DNA of 64,000 bases from Actinotalea alkalitolerans (GCF_023369855.1 NZ_JAMBPP010000010.1:124001-188000), one strand, 5' to 3'. Shown: positions 1 through 10,415, counted from the stretch's first letter. The notes: generated by a model from the sequence alone, not told the origin. A program made the numbers and translations.

Positions 1-2346
1 GACGCGACAGGCTTCACCGAGGTGCTGCGGGTTGCTTCACCCGAAGCGGCGGCGGACCCACGCCTGGAGGAGCTGGTGTTCCCGGTGACGACCTCGCCGG
101 ACCTGGAGCTTGAGTCGCAGGGTGGTGGTTTCGCAGCCGTGACCGCGACCGGTGAGGCGGTCTTCCACAGCCCGGTGCCCAGGATGTGGGACTCCGCCCG
201 GGGTCCGCTCCCGACGGGTGCGAGGGAGGGCACGTCGGCCCTGTTCAGGACACAAGCCACGGCTGAGGCTCGCATCGACGCTGAGGTGGAGCAGGACCGC
301 GCGGTCGCTCCGTCGGGGACCGAGCAAGTTGCCGCGATGGAACTCACGGTGAGCCCGGACTCAGTGGCGATTGAGCCGGACGCTGACATGCTCGAGGACC
401 CGCAGACGGTATGGCCGGTCTACATCGACCCGCAGATCAACGGCTCTCGCAACCGGTGGACAGCGGTGCACGACACCTACCCGGCTGCCTACGGCTTCGA
501 CCCAGACGAGGGTGTGGGGCTGTGCAACCGTGCGACGTCCACGACATGCACCAAGACGTTCAAGTCGCGTGTGATGTGGATGTTCACCGGGCTGGGCACG
601 ATCGGGGGGCTGACGTCCAACCAGATCGTCTCGGCCACCTTCTCGGCGGTCGGAACCCACTCCTACAGCTGCACACCCCAGCCGGTCACCTTGCACCGGG
701 TGGCCGACTTCGACTCGACCACGGGTTGGCCGGGCGGGGGCCTGTGGGATCCGATCAACACCCAGACCGTCGCGCACAAGTCCACGTGTGCCGGTCATCC
801 CGTGCGGTGGATCGGGTGGGACGCCACACGTCAGGCGCAGGCGATCGCCGATGCCGATACCGCGCAGGGGTCGCTGGGGCTGGCCGTGAATGAGTCGAGC
901 ATGGCGTACTGGCAGAGGTACCGAAACGACGCGACGTTCTCGGTGGTCTACAACCGCCCGCCGAACACTCCCACGGGTGCGACCATGACGAACCCGACGC
1001 AGGCCTGCGGGGGGCGGCCCTACATCCGAACCAGCACGCCAACGCTCAATGCGGTCCTGACCGATCCCGATGGCGGGAACCTGCAGGCCAAGTTCTGGAT
1101 CTATGACGTCTCGACGGGCGCCAACGTCTGGAACCCGGCCCTGACGGCGGCCAAGGCTTCTGGCAGCACGTTCTCGATCGCGGTGGCTTCGGGACTGTTC
1201 ACCGAGGGTCGGGTGTATCAGTGGCGGGTTCAGGCCCGCGATCCGGGGGGTCTGACCAGCGCGTATGTCGCCTGTGAGTTCATTCCGGACTGGACACCAC
1301 CCAAGACCCCGGGGGTGACGGCGGTGGCCGGTCAACCGGCGGTGTATGTCGAGGACGCGTGGTCCGGCGGGATCGGCAAGGCGGGCAAGTTCACCTTCAC
1401 CAACGCCGGATCCACCGACGTCACCAAGTACCTCTACTCCTTCGACAACATCGCACTGGAGTTCTCGGTGGCGGCATCGAACCCGACCGTCCCGTACCTG
1501 CCGTCGACCAACGACCTGGGGCCGCATACCTTGCGCGTACAGGCTATGGACCGGGCGGGCAACACCAGCCCGGTGCGCACCTACCGGTTCAACGTGACGT
1601 TCGCTGGCGTCAGTGCGCTGTGGATGATGGACGAAGGTGCAGGCGCGTTGGTTGCTGACACCGGCCCCGGCGGCAACCGGTACCCGTTGAGCCTGACCCC
1701 ATCGACAAGCTGGACACAGGGTCCGCTGGCAGTACTGGCCGATGACCCCTCTGACCGGGCACTGCTGTTCGACGCGGCCTCGGACGTCGCGTCGACGTCC
1801 GGACCGGTCATCTCGACGCTGGACAGCTTCAGCGTCATGGCCACGGTGCGGCTGGACAGGGCGCCGATCGGTTCGGCGAGTGCGGTGAGTCAAGATGGCG
1901 TCTCCCAGAGCGGATTCAGTCTGGGATACCGGCGGCCCTCTGACTGCCCAGACACCACAACCGGGTGCTGGTCGTTCTTCATGTACGCCGCGGACACCGT
2001 CAGCACACCCGTCCAGGTTGTCTCCCAGGTGCCGATCAAGACGGACTCCTGGGTTCACCTGACCGGCATCCACGACGCCGCCAGCGACCTTCTCCAGCTG
2101 TTCGTGTGCGAGATCGGGTCCGTCGACGAATCAGGAGACCAGGTCCCGGTGGCCTCACCGAAGGTGCCCTTCCAGTCCACCTGGAACGCCACCGGGCCGT
2201 TGGCGATCGGCCGAGGACAGCACGCAGGGTCGGTGGCTCGGCCGTGGACAGGGGCGGTCGCGGACGTCCAGGTCCTCGACGGGGTGGTTGGTCAGGCCCA
2301 GATCCTGCGGGCGTGCCACCGGACCTTCAGCAACAGCGTCGACTAG
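1..2346 (+). CDS. LamG-type surface protein, 5' end outside the window
   Basis: The frame is open from base 1, so the start lies upstream and only the last 781 residues are visible. The middle part reads like fibronectin- or Ig-like beta modules of actinobacterial wall-associated proteins. From about base 1610 to 2310 it reads like a concanavalin/LamG jellyroll: an ALWMMDEGAG opening, a DRALLFD strand, a WVHLTGIHD strand, and a final WTGAVADVQVLD strand. Such proteins commonly precede RHS genes in Actinobacteria and are probably exported and displayed or co-secreted with them. It ends 32 bp before the RHS start, so an operon is likely. The exact role is unknown. The LamG assignment is by motif recognition. 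Confidence 0.75.
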   Translation, partial: DATGFTEVLRVASPEAAADPRLEELVFPVTTSPDLELESQGGGFAAVTATGEAVFHSPVPRMWDSARGPLPTGAREGTSALFRTQATAEARIDAEVEQDRAVAPSGTEQVAAMELTVSPDSVAIEPDADMLEDPQTVWPVYIDPQINGSRNRWTAVHDTYPAAYGFDPDEGVGLCNRATSTTCTKTFKSRVMWMFTGLGTIGGLTSNQIVSATFSAVGTHSYSCTPQPVTLHRVADFDSTTGWPGGGLWDPINTQTVAHKSTCAGHPVRWIGWDATRQAQAIADADTAQGSLGLAVNESSMAYWQRYRNDATFSVVYNRPPNTPTGATMTNPTQACGGRPYIRTSTPTLNAVLTDPDGGNLQAKFWIYDVSTGANVWNPALTAAKASGSTFSIAVASGLFTEGRVYQWRVQARDPGGLTSAYVACEFIPDWTPPKTPGVTAVAGQPAVYVEDAWSGGIGKAGKFTFTNAGSTDVTKYLYSFDNIALEFSVAASNPTVPYLPSTNDLGPHTLRVQAMDRAGNTSPVRTYRFNVTFAGVSALWMMDEGAGALVADTGPGGNRYPLSLTPSTSWTQGPLAVLADDPSDRALLFDAASDVASTSGPVISTLDSFSVMATVRLDRAPIGSASAVSQDGVSQSGFSLGYRRPSDCPDTTTGCWSFFMYAADTVSTPVQVVSQVPIKTDSWVHLTGIHDAASDLLQLFVCEIGSVDESGDQVPVASPKVPFQSTWNATGPLAIGRGQHAGSVARPWTGAVADVQVLDGVVGQAQILRACHRTFSNSVD

Positions 2347-2378
2347 CAGCTGTCCGAGAGCGTCGAGGAGCCGGGGAC

Positions 2379-5300
2379 ATGGCCATGAGCAGGACTCGTT
2401 CGATCCGTGCTGTGCTGGTCGGGGTGCTGGCGACCTCCCTGGTGGCGACGATGGCGGTGAACCCGGCCACCGCCCTGGACAAGGCCGTCGAGTCTCGACC
2501 CGGCAAGATCAGCGATGAGCAGCGTCGACAGCAGAGCCATGACTTGGCGCCCGACCGTGACGAGACGGCGGTCATCCCGTCCACGGTCGCCAAGACCTCG
2601 GACGGCGCGGCTTTGGAGCCCATGCCGGCTGCGCGGCCCGGCGAGGTCACCTGGCCTGAGCCCTCGCAGTCCAGCGTGGACCTGGAGGACCCACCCGGCA
2701 CCGAACGTTCCTCGGTGCGTGGCAAGCGCAGCCCGGTACGCATCGCCCACTCCAGGGAGACTCCCGCAGCCGGCGAGGCCAGCAGCGTGGAGGTGCAGGT
2801 CCACGACCGTGCCGCTGCTGCTGCAGTGGGCATCGAGGGTGTGCTTCTCAGCATCCAAGGCACCGAACCCGCGGAGGATGCCGAGCCTGGTGAGGCTGCT
2901 AGGCCTGGCCAGGATGACCAGCCCGACCAGCCCGCCGACAAACCAGCGGTACGCGGGCGGGATCGCGCCCAGCTCAGTATCGAGAGCGCGTCTGGTGATG
3001 CCCAGGGTGCGCCCGTGGACCAGGACGCGGCGCCCGCAGAGCAGCATGATGCGCCCGTTGAGGCTGATGGTGCTGCCCCTGTTCCACAGGATGCGACGCT
3101 CGAGCCTGAGGTCGCTCCCCTCGAGGTGGTCGTGGACTATGCGTCGTTCGCCGACGCCTTCGGAGGGGACTGGTCCTCGCGGCTGCGTCTGGTGAGCCTG
3201 CCCGACTGCGCGTTGACCACCCCGCAGGATCACCAGTGCCGTACGGCCACCGAGGTGGAGTCGACCAACGACCCGGGGACCTCGACGGTGACGGCAACGC
3301 TCGCTGCGGAGTCCTTTGGTGTGCTGGCCTTGACGGCGGCGGCCTCGGGGTCGGCGGGGAACTGGTCGGCGACCTCGCTGTCGCCCTCGGCCACGTGGCA
3401 GGTCTCAGCTCAGACCGGCACGTTCGACTGGACCTACCCGATGCGGGTCCCGCCCTCCAACGGGGGCCCGGCTCCGGATCTGTCTATCTCGTACTCTTCG
3501 GGGTCGCTGGACGGCAAGGTTGCCTCGACCAACAACCAGACCTCCTGGGTGGGGGATGGGTGGGACCTGGCCACCGGATATATCGAGCGGTCCTACGTTC
3601 CCTGTGCCCAGGACACCGCTGGCGGGAACAACGCCACCCGACCCACGGGGGACCTGTGCTGGTCCACCGACAACGCGACCTTGGTGTTCAACGGGATGGC
3701 CAGCCCGTTGGTCAAGGACGCCGCGACGGGTGCGTGGCGGGTCAAGTCCGACGACGGGACCCGGGTCGAGCGTCTGACCGGTGGATCCAGCGCGGACAAC
3801 GACGGGGAGTACTGGAGAGTCACCACCACCGATGGGACCCAGTACGTCTTTGGTCGGGAGCGCCGCTCACCCACCGACACCACCGCGCTGAACTCCACCT
3901 GGACGGTGCCGGTGTTCGGCAACCAGCCTGGTGAGCCGTGCTACACGGCGAGCTTCGCGTCCTCGTGGTGCACCCAGGCGTGGCGCTGGAACCTGGAGTA
4001 CGTGGTGGACACCAGCGGCAACACGCTGACCTACTTCTATGCCAAGGAGACCAACCGCTACGGACGCAACCTGAACACCGCGGTGTCCACCTACGACCGC
4101 GGCGGGTACCTGACCCGCATCGACTACGGCCAGCGCGCGGGCACCGAGTCCGGGGCCACCGCCCCCGCACAGGTCACGTTCACGGTCGCCGAACGGTGCA
4201 TCCCCTCGGGGTCGATCACCTGCGCGGTCTCCCAGCTGACCGCCGCAACGGCCAGCTCGTGGCCAGATGTGCCCTTCGACCTGATCTGCACCTCCACCTC
4301 TACCTGCCCGAGCGTGACGTCCCCGGCGTTCTTCACCCGCAAACGCCTGACCGGGATCAGCACGAAGGTTCTCAGCGGCACCGCTTACCAGGCGGTCGAC
4401 ACCTGGACCTTGGGCCAGACCTACCCCGACCCGGGGGACTCCACCGACGCCTCACTGTGGCTGGCCTCGATCAACCACAAGGGACTGGTCGGAGCCACGA
4501 TCACCCAACCGAACGTGACGTTCCACGGCACCCAGATGGTCAACCGGGTCGACACCTCGGGCAACAACGGGCCGGCGATGATTCGTTATCGGGTCACCTC
4601 GATCAAGACCGAGTCCGGGGCCACGCTCTCGGTCAACTACACCGGACCGGACTGCTCGACGGCCAGCCTCCCCGCCGCGGCGGATTCCAACACCCGGCGG
4701 TGCTTCCCGGTGATGTGGACTCCCGAGGGGTCCTACACAGCCCCGATCCAGGAGTACTTCCACAAGTACCTGGTGACCTCGGTCGTCGCCGACGGGAACT
4801 TCACCTCCGGGCCGGCGACCGAGACGTACTACAACTACGTCGGCGAACCTGCTTGGCGCTATGACGACAATCCCTTGGTGCCCGCTGCTCAACGCACCTG
4901 GGGCCAGTTCCGCGGGTACGCCCGCGTGGAGGTGGTCACGGGTTCACCCGCGGCCGCGCAACGGTCCATGGTCGCCTTCCGCTACTTCCGGGGGATGGAC
5001 GGTGACCGCCTGGCCGGCGGGGGCACCAAGTCGGTCAACATCGACGGGATCATCGACACCGATCGGCTCAACGGTGTGGTCCGCCAGGAGATCACCTACA
5101 ACGGTGTGGGCGGGCCGGAGGTCCTGCGCGAGACCAACAGCCCATGGATCTCCGCGCCCACCGCCACCGGCGCCGACGGCACGAAGGCGACCTTCGCCTC
5201 GATCGCCACGACCGAGACCCGCACCGCAGCGACCGCACTACCCGGTGGCGCCCGCACCACGCGCACCACCACCACCTTCGACAACACCTACGGCATGGCC

Positions 5301-8300
5301 CAGACCATCGAGGACCTGGGTGACCTCTCGACCCCTGCCGATGACCGGTGCACGCGCCTGGAGTACGCGCGCAACACCACCGCGCACGTCGTCGCGACCG
5401 TCCGGCGCACGGAGACCGTCGCTGTCGCGTGCGCCAGCACGCCTACCCGACCCGCGGACGTGATCGCGGACACCCGGACCTCCTACGACGGCGGGGCCTA
5501 CGGCGCGGCCCCCACGCGGGGACTGGCGACCACCACCCAGGAGCTGGACCGCTACAACGCCTCCACACCGGTCTACCAGACCACCGCCATCACCGGGTAT
5601 GACGCGCTGGGCCGGCCCACCACCCAGGCCGACGCCCTGGGTCGCACCACCACCACCGCCTACACCCCGGCCACCACCGGGCCTGTGACCCGGACCACGG
5701 TGACCTCACCGGACCCCGACGGTGCAGGGCCGCTGACCAAGCACGTGTCGGTCACCGACATCAACCCCGCCTGGGGTGTGCCGGTCAAGACCACCGACGC
5801 CAACGGCAAGGTCACCACCGCCACCTACGACGCCCTGGGTCGCCTGACGGCCGTGTGGCTGCCGGGCCGGGTGCAGGGCACCTCCTCGGCGCACCTGACC
5901 TACGCCTACACCGTCTCGCGGACCGCACCGGACACGATCACCACGAGCACCCTCACGGCCAACCAGACCTATCGGACCTCGGTGGAGCTGTTTGACGGCC
6001 TCCTGCGGCCCCGCCAGACCCAGACCCCCTCGCTGGCCCGGGACACCGCCGGTCGCATCGTGACCGACACGATCTACGACAGCCGCGGACTGGTCGACTA
6101 CACCAACGGCCAATGGTTCACCACCGGCGCGGCCTCCACGACCCTGGTCACCCCCAGCCAGGCCGTGCCCTCCCGCACCCGGTACGTCCACGACGGCGCA
6201 GGACGGGTCACCACCGAGATCTTCGCCGTCTCCGAGCAGGAGAGGTGGCGCACCACCACCACCTACGGCGGGGACCGCGTCTTGACCCACCCACCCCAGG
6301 GTGGTGTGGCCCAGAGCGTGATCACCGACGCCCAGGGCCGCACCATCGAGCTGCGGGAGTACACCGGCGGGGCACCCACCGGGGCCCACCAGGCCACCAC
6401 CTACACCTACGACAAGGCCGGGAACCTGGCCTCGACACGCGACGCAGCGGGCAACACCTGGACCTACAGCTACGACCTGCGCGGACGCCAGACCGGATCG
6501 GTGGACCCCGACAAGGGCGCCACCACCAGCACCTTCGACCACGCCGGACAGCTGACCACCACCACCGATGCGCGCGGCAAGACACTGGCCTACACCTACG
6601 ACGGCCTGGGCCGTCGGGCCAGCATGCGTGACGGTTCGGTGACCGGTGCGGTGCGTGCGTCGTGGACCTACGACACGGTCGCCAAGGGCCACCTGACCGC
6701 CTCGACCCGCAACCTGGGATCTGCCGCCTACACCACCGCGGTCACGGCCTACGACGACGGCTACCGGCCGCTGGGGCAGTCCGTGACGATCCCGACCAGC
6801 GAAGGGGCACTGGCCGGGACCTACACCACCAGCTACACCTACACCCCCGACGGTCAGGTCAAGTCCGTCAAGCTTCCCTCGGCGGGGAACATGACCGCCG
6901 AGACCATCACCACCCACTACGACGCCCTGGGCATGCCCGAGTGGATGAACGGGAGCATCGGCTGGGGGGTGTACGTCGCAGGGTCGCTGTACTCCTCCTA
7001 CGGCCAGCCCATGATGCTGGACCTGGGCAACACCACCTCCAACTACATCAACTACGACTACGAGCACGGCACCGACCGGCTGGCACGCACCTGGCTAGTA
7101 CGGCAGAACGTCACCGGCTACGACCTGGACCTGGCCTACACCTACGACCTGGCCGGCAACCCCACCAAGGTCACCGACGCACCCACCGGCCGACCGGCCG
7201 ACACTCAGTGCTACGGCTACGACGGGCTGAACCGCCTGACCTCGGCGTGGACACCCGCCAACGGCAACTGCGCAGCACCCAAGACCGTCGCGGACCTGGG
7301 GGGCCCGGCGCCGTACTGGACCGACTACGCGATCGACCCCGTGGGTAACCGCCTGTCCCAGACCACCCACGCCGCGAGCGGGACCAGCACCGCCACCTAC
7401 ACCTACCCCGCGCCCGGCGCGGCCCGCCCGCACGCGGTCACCAACGTCACCCACACCGGGGTGTCCGGGACGAGTACGGCCACTTACGCCTACGACGCGA
7501 CCGGGAACACCACCACCCGGGCCCTGCCAGGCACGACCCCCCAGACGTTGACCTGGGACAACGAGGGCAAGCTGGCCGCATTGACCCAGGGCACGAACAC
7601 CTCCGCCTACGTCTACACCGCCGAGGGGGAGCGGTTGGTGCGCCGTCAGGGTGGGACGACCACGGTCTACCTTCCCGGGGGCCAGGAGCTGACCCTGACC
7701 GCGTCCACCGGCCAGCTCACCGCGATGCGGTACTACAGCTTCGGCGGGCAGACCGTAGCGATGCGCACCGCCAAGGCCGGGTCGGCGGTCTCCTCCCTGG
7801 TCAACGACCCCCACGCCACCGCCACGATCGCGATCGCCAACACCACCGCGGTGTTGACCCAACGCCGCCAGGACCCCTACGGCAACCCCCGGGGAACCAC
7901 ACCCGCCTGGCCAGGGGACCACGGGTTCATGAACAAGCCCACCGACACCACCGGGCTGACCCAGGTCGGGGCCCGCTACTACGACCCCACCCTGGGCAAG
8001 TTCATCTCGGTGGACCCGATCATGAGCCTGGGTCAACCCCAGCAATGGGCCGCCTACTCCTACGCCAACAACAACCCGATCACCTACTGGGACCCCACCG
8101 GGTTGCTGTCCTGGGGTGATCGGTGGAACTCGGTCAAGAAGGGCGTGTCCTCGGCGGCCAAGGCCACCGCAGCGTTCGGCAACCGCTACCAGGCCGAGAT
8201 CGTCGGCGGGCTTGTCGGTGTGGTGGTCACCGGGGCGTGCCTGGCGGCATCGGTGGGCACCGGCAGCGTGGGATGTGTGGTGCTGGGCGGAGCCGCGGCG

Positions 8301-8915
8301 GGCGCCGCGACGAACGTCTGGCGCACCCGCGTGCAGAAGACCGAGCAGTTCTCATGGACCTCCCTGGCCAAGGACACCGCGATCGGCGCGGTCTCCGCCT
8401 ACGCCGGCGGCGCCCTGGGCAGAGTCGCGGCCTCAGCAGCACCCGCCGTACGACAAGCCCTCTCCAGCGCGGCCCAACGGGTGAGCTCCACCACCCGAGC
8501 AACCACCACGGCCGTTCGGGCCGCTCCTGCGGCCCGCGCTGGTAGCGTCAGCAGCAACGCCGCAAACAGCGCACGGATGTGGAGCTCGGCGGATTCGCAC
8601 GTGGCGAGCGCGGCGAACGCGCTCGAGGGGGCGACGCCGGGTCGAGTCGTTGCAGTCAACAGCCAGCGAACCATGGCGAATGGGCTTACGCGGGAGGTGG
8701 ACATCGATCTCGGAAGCCTGATTGTTCAGGTGAAGGGCGGCAACGCTCGCGGGCTCACCGGTCAAGTCCTTCGTACCCAGGCCAGCACGGGCACGCCGGC
8801 GGTGGGATACGCGCCAGGGATCAGTGATGCCGCGTGGAGGAACGCTGCGCAACAAGGCATCCCGATTCTCCGCACGCCTGACGAACTGCTGGCCTACGTT
8901 CGAGAGTTCGGATGA
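2379..8915 (+). CDS. Secreted RHS-repeat polymorphic toxin with nuclease-like C-terminus
   Basis: The start ATG at 2379 has GGAG eight bases upstream and begins a typical signal peptide ending near NPATA. An ATG at 2385 is an alternative. The product is 2,178 residues. YD repeats of the type YTYDGLGRR run roughly from residue 1070 to 1730. The RHS-associated core motif (ARYYDPTLGKFISVDP) is near residue 1865, followed by a hydrophobic glycine-rich stretch around 1940-1980. The variable C-terminus begins near residue 2061 and contains REVDID, then QVKGG, the spacing seen in PD-(D/E)XK nuclease-fold toxins. RHS shells are known to encapsulate and deliver such C-terminal toxins. The next gene overlaps by ATGA and is its expected immunity gene. 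The nuclease activity is inferred. Confidence 0.9.
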   Translation: MAMSRTRSIRAVLVGVLATSLVATMAVNPATALDKAVESRPGKISDEQRRQQSHDLAPDRDETAVIPSTVAKTSDGAALEPMPAARPGEVTWPEPSQSSVDLEDPPGTERSSVRGKRSPVRIAHSRETPAAGEASSVEVQVHDRAAAAAVGIEGVLLSIQGTEPAEDAEPGEAARPGQDDQPDQPADKPAVRGRDRAQLSIESASGDAQGAPVDQDAAPAEQHDAPVEADGAAPVPQDATLEPEVAPLEVVVDYASFADAFGGDWSSRLRLVSLPDCALTTPQDHQCRTATEVESTNDPGTSTVTATLAAESFGVLALTAAASGSAGNWSATSLSPSATWQVSAQTGTFDWTYPMRVPPSNGGPAPDLSISYSSGSLDGKVASTNNQTSWVGDGWDLATGYIERSYVPCAQDTAGGNNATRPTGDLCWSTDNATLVFNGMASPLVKDAATGAWRVKSDDGTRVERLTGGSSADNDGEYWRVTTTDGTQYVFGRERRSPTDTTALNSTWTVPVFGNQPGEPCYTASFASSWCTQAWRWNLEYVVDTSGNTLTYFYAKETNRYGRNLNTAVSTYDRGGYLTRIDYGQRAGTESGATAPAQVTFTVAERCIPSGSITCAVSQLTAATASSWPDVPFDLICTSTSTCPSVTSPAFFTRKRLTGISTKVLSGTAYQAVDTWTLGQTYPDPGDSTDASLWLASINHKGLVGATITQPNVTFHGTQMVNRVDTSGNNGPAMIRYRVTSIKTESGATLSVNYTGPDCSTASLPAAADSNTRRCFPVMWTPEGSYTAPIQEYFHKYLVTSVVADGNFTSGPATETYYNYVGEPAWRYDDNPLVPAAQRTWGQFRGYARVEVVTGSPAAAQRSMVAFRYFRGMDGDRLAGGGTKSVNIDGIIDTDRLNGVVRQEITYNGVGGPEVLRETNSPWISAPTATGADGTKATFASIATTETRTAATALPGGARTTRTTTTFDNTYGMAQTIEDLGDLSTPADDRCTRLEYARNTTAHVVATVRRTETVAVACASTPTRPADVIADTRTSYDGGAYGAAPTRGLATTTQELDRYNASTPVYQTTAITGYDALGRPTTQADALGRTTTTAYTPATTGPVTRTTVTSPDPDGAGPLTKHVSVTDINPAWGVPVKTTDANGKVTTATYDALGRLTAVWLPGRVQGTSSAHLTYAYTVSRTAPDTITTSTLTANQTYRTSVELFDGLLRPRQTQTPSLARDTAGRIVTDTIYDSRGLVDYTNGQWFTTGAASTTLVTPSQAVPSRTRYVHDGAGRVTTEIFAVSEQERWRTTTTYGGDRVLTHPPQGGVAQSVITDAQGRTIELREYTGGAPTGAHQATTYTYDKAGNLASTRDAAGNTWTYSYDLRGRQTGSVDPDKGATTSTFDHAGQLTTTTDARGKTLAYTYDGLGRRASMRDGSVTGAVRASWTYDTVAKGHLTASTRNLGSAAYTTAVTAYDDGYRPLGQSVTIPTSEGALAGTYTTSYTYTPDGQVKSVKLPSAGNMTAETITTHYDALGMPEWMNGSIGWGVYVAGSLYSSYGQPMMLDLGNTTSNYINYDYEHGTDRLARTWLVRQNVTGYDLDLAYTYDLAGNPTKVTDAPTGRPADTQCYGYDGLNRLTSAWTPANGNCAAPKTVADLGGPAPYWTDYAIDPVGNRLSQTTHAASGTSTATYTYPAPGAARPHAVTNVTHTGVSGTSTATYAYDATGNTTTRALPGTTPQTLTWDNEGKLAALTQGTNTSAYVYTAEGERLVRRQGGTTTVYLPGGQELTLTASTGQLTAMRYYSFGGQTVAMRTAKAGSAVSSLVNDPHATATIAIANTTAVLTQRRQDPYGNPRGTTPAWPGDHGFMNKPTDTTGLTQVGARYYDPTLGKFISVDPIMSLGQPQQWAAYSYANNNPITYWDPTGLLSWGDRWNSVKKGVSSAAKATAAFGNRYQAEIVGGLVGVVVTGACLAASVGTGSVGCVVLGGAAAGAATNVWRTRVQKTEQFSWTSLAKDTAIGAVSAYAGGALGRVAASAAPAVRQALSSAAQRVSSTTRATTTAVRAAPAARAGSVSSNAANSARMWSSADSHVASAANALEGATPGRVVAVNSQRTMANGLTREVDIDLGSLIVQVKGGNARGLTGQVLRTQASTGTPAVGYAPGISDAAWRNAAQQGIPILRTPDELLAYVREFG

Positions 8916-9310
8916 GCGGCGGCGGCTTCCTTCTGGGTCTCGACGGAGGCCTCTATGACCACGTCGCCGCGATGCTCGTCAACTTGGGCGCGGTGGCTGC
9001 GGTGGACGACCTCGAAGGGCAGGTCGTTCAGCTGACCGACGAGGCAGGTCGGCTATTCACGCTGTACGAGCGTGTTCCAGTAGGGACGGAGTGGGAAGTC
9101 CGCGAAGGCCCCGTGAGGCCGGCTGCGGGAGTCCAGGTCCCCGACCTGCACCGCGTCACCGCATGCCCATTCGAGTGCCGGGGGCCCGACTTGGTCGCTC
9201 GCCTCGCTGAGATGGCCGCGGTCGTTTCCGAGGGACCGGTATGGGTGCTCGACGGCGACGGAGTCGTCTGGGGCGCAGGGGCCGTGGATCCGGCGAAGGT
9301 GCGCCTGTGA
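8912..9310 (+). CDS. Predicted immunity protein for the RHS toxin
   Basis: A 132-residue protein without signal peptide or membrane segment. Its ATG overlaps the RHS stop codon (ATGA at 8912-8915), so translation is probably coupled, as expected for a toxin-immunity pair. The sequence is acidic with several short hydrophobic strands (for example GPVWVLDGDGVVWGAG), consistent with a small alpha/beta cytoplasmic binding protein. I do not recognise a named immunity family. The role rests on position, size and overlap. It also overlaps the next toxin by GTGA. Confidence 0.6.
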   Translation: MSGGGFLLGLDGGLYDHVAAMLVNLGAVAAVDDLEGQVVQLTDEAGRLFTLYERVPVGTEWEVREGPVRPAAGVQVPDLHRVTACPFECRGPDLVARLAEMAAVVSEGPVWVLDGDGVVWGAGAVDPAKVRL

Positions 9311-9861
9311 CACCTGCCTACCGAGTTCTCGGCGCCATGCTCACGGTCGTCGCTTGTCTGTTCAGCGCCCTCCCGGCGGCGGCCATGGCGCCGCCGTCCA
9401 TCTACGACGCCACCGTCTACGCCTACGACGCCCCTGCGCTGTTGCCGTCGCCGGACACCTTGCCGGAGGCACGGGGCTCGCCGTCGGGGCCGGGAGCCGG
9501 GTCTTGGGTGAGCCCTCTATCCGTCCTGGATGACGTAGATGCCGCAAACACCGCACGAGCGGGTGCTGCAGATGGCCTGGCCGGTCGCACGCTCAACGTG
9601 AACGGCCAGACGGTCACCTATAGCGAACGAGTGATTGCGCGTGCCGCAGGGGAGCCGGGTCCGTTCCACAACTTCCCAGCGATGTACGACGATGCGATCA
9701 TCGGTCAGGGTGCGCGAACAGTCGTGCCTTCTGGCTACACGCAGTACTCGCTTCCGGGGACGATCAACGGCAGGGCAGGCGTGTATGAGATTGGCGGGTG
9801 GCCGAACGCCGCCGGTAACGCCTTCGAGATCACCCATCGCTTCTTCAGGCCGGGGGGTTGA
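9307..9861 (+). CDS. Sec-type orphan toxin, cassette 2 (unassigned toxin domain)
   Basis: GTG at 9307 overlaps the preceding stop (GTGA) and gives a 184-residue protein with a short signal peptide ending near ALPAAA. Residues about 29-80 are the stem shared with the other cassettes: two YD-type motifs (YDATVYAYD), SPD, an Ala/Gly/Pro linker, SWVSPLSV, then DAANTAR. The remaining ~95 residues are the toxin candidate, with HNFP, GTINGRAGVYEIGG and a terminal THRFFRPGG. I have a sense that similar ends occur on other secreted polymorphic toxins, but I cannot name the family or activity. No RHS core is attached, so the protein would be exported on its own. The following gene is the likely immunity gene. 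Confidence 0.7.
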   Translation: MTPAYRVLGAMLTVVACLFSALPAAAMAPPSIYDATVYAYDAPALLPSPDTLPEARGSPSGPGAGSWVSPLSVLDDVDAANTARAGAADGLAGRTLNVNGQTVTYSERVIARAAGEPGPFHNFPAMYDDAIIGQGARTVVPSGYTQYSLPGTINGRAGVYEIGGWPNAAGNAFEITHRFFRPGG

Positions 9862-9862
9862 G

Positions 9863-10411
9863 ATGACAGAGTTCGTTAACCTCTTCGCCGCGAGCTACCA
9901 AGTGGACGACGATCCGTCCCGTCCCGTCGGGGAGCGCACCTTCGACTTCGTTACGACGGGAGTCGCCGAACTCGCCCCGGCTGTGGAGATCACTATCACG
10001 CCCGCCACCGGGGACACGTGGCATGGCCGGTTCTTCGGCAATTACGACGGCCCAAACGTGGTGGTCAACGGGCCGAGCCCGGACGTCCTCGTGGTCGTGG
10101 CGGCTGGCGTCGCGTATGTCGTACCCGTCGGTTCGCCACCCGATTACCGCGCACTCCCGGCCTGGCCCGTGCGATCCGTTCATTGTGCCCTGCCCGTCGG
10201 CTTGGTACTGCTTGTGGACTTCACTGGTGTGACTGCGTTGGGCGAAGGGGGAGTGGTCCGATGGGAAGCGAAGGACGTCGTATCTGATGGCTTCACTGAC
10301 GTCCTCGTGACGCCGTCGACGGTTGTCGTCGGCGGGTACGTCGCACCCGAGGCGCGTGATGTCGAAACAACACTCGACCTCGCTACCGGCGCGGTTGTCG
10401 ATCGGCGGTGA
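9863..10411 (+). CDS. Predicted immunity protein, cassette 2
   Basis: A 182-residue protein beginning at ATG 9863, one base after the toxin stop, with a G-rich ribosome-binding stretch just upstream. It has no signal peptide. The composition is beta-rich (repeated VVV/VVG strands), suggesting a compact beta-sheet protein in the cytoplasm. The unrelated sequence compared with the other immunity candidates fits the idea that each binds its own toxin. No known immunity family recognised. Assignment rests on gene order. Confidence 0.55.
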   Translation: MTEFVNLFAASYQVDDDPSRPVGERTFDFVTTGVAELAPAVEITITPATGDTWHGRFFGNYDGPNVVVNGPSPDVLVVVAAGVAYVVPVGSPPDYRALPAWPVRSVHCALPVGLVLLVDFTGVTALGEGGVVRWEAKDVVSDGFTDVLVTPSTVVVGGYVAPEARDVETTLDLATGAVVDRR

Positions 10412-10415
10412 CCAC

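Noticed and set aside
3236-7348. Long open frames in other phases inside the RHS gene, including a 453-residue minus-strand frame
   Set aside because: High third-position GC opens shadow frames. They show low-complexity Gly/Val/Arg composition and no domains, while the RHS frame has clear repeats.
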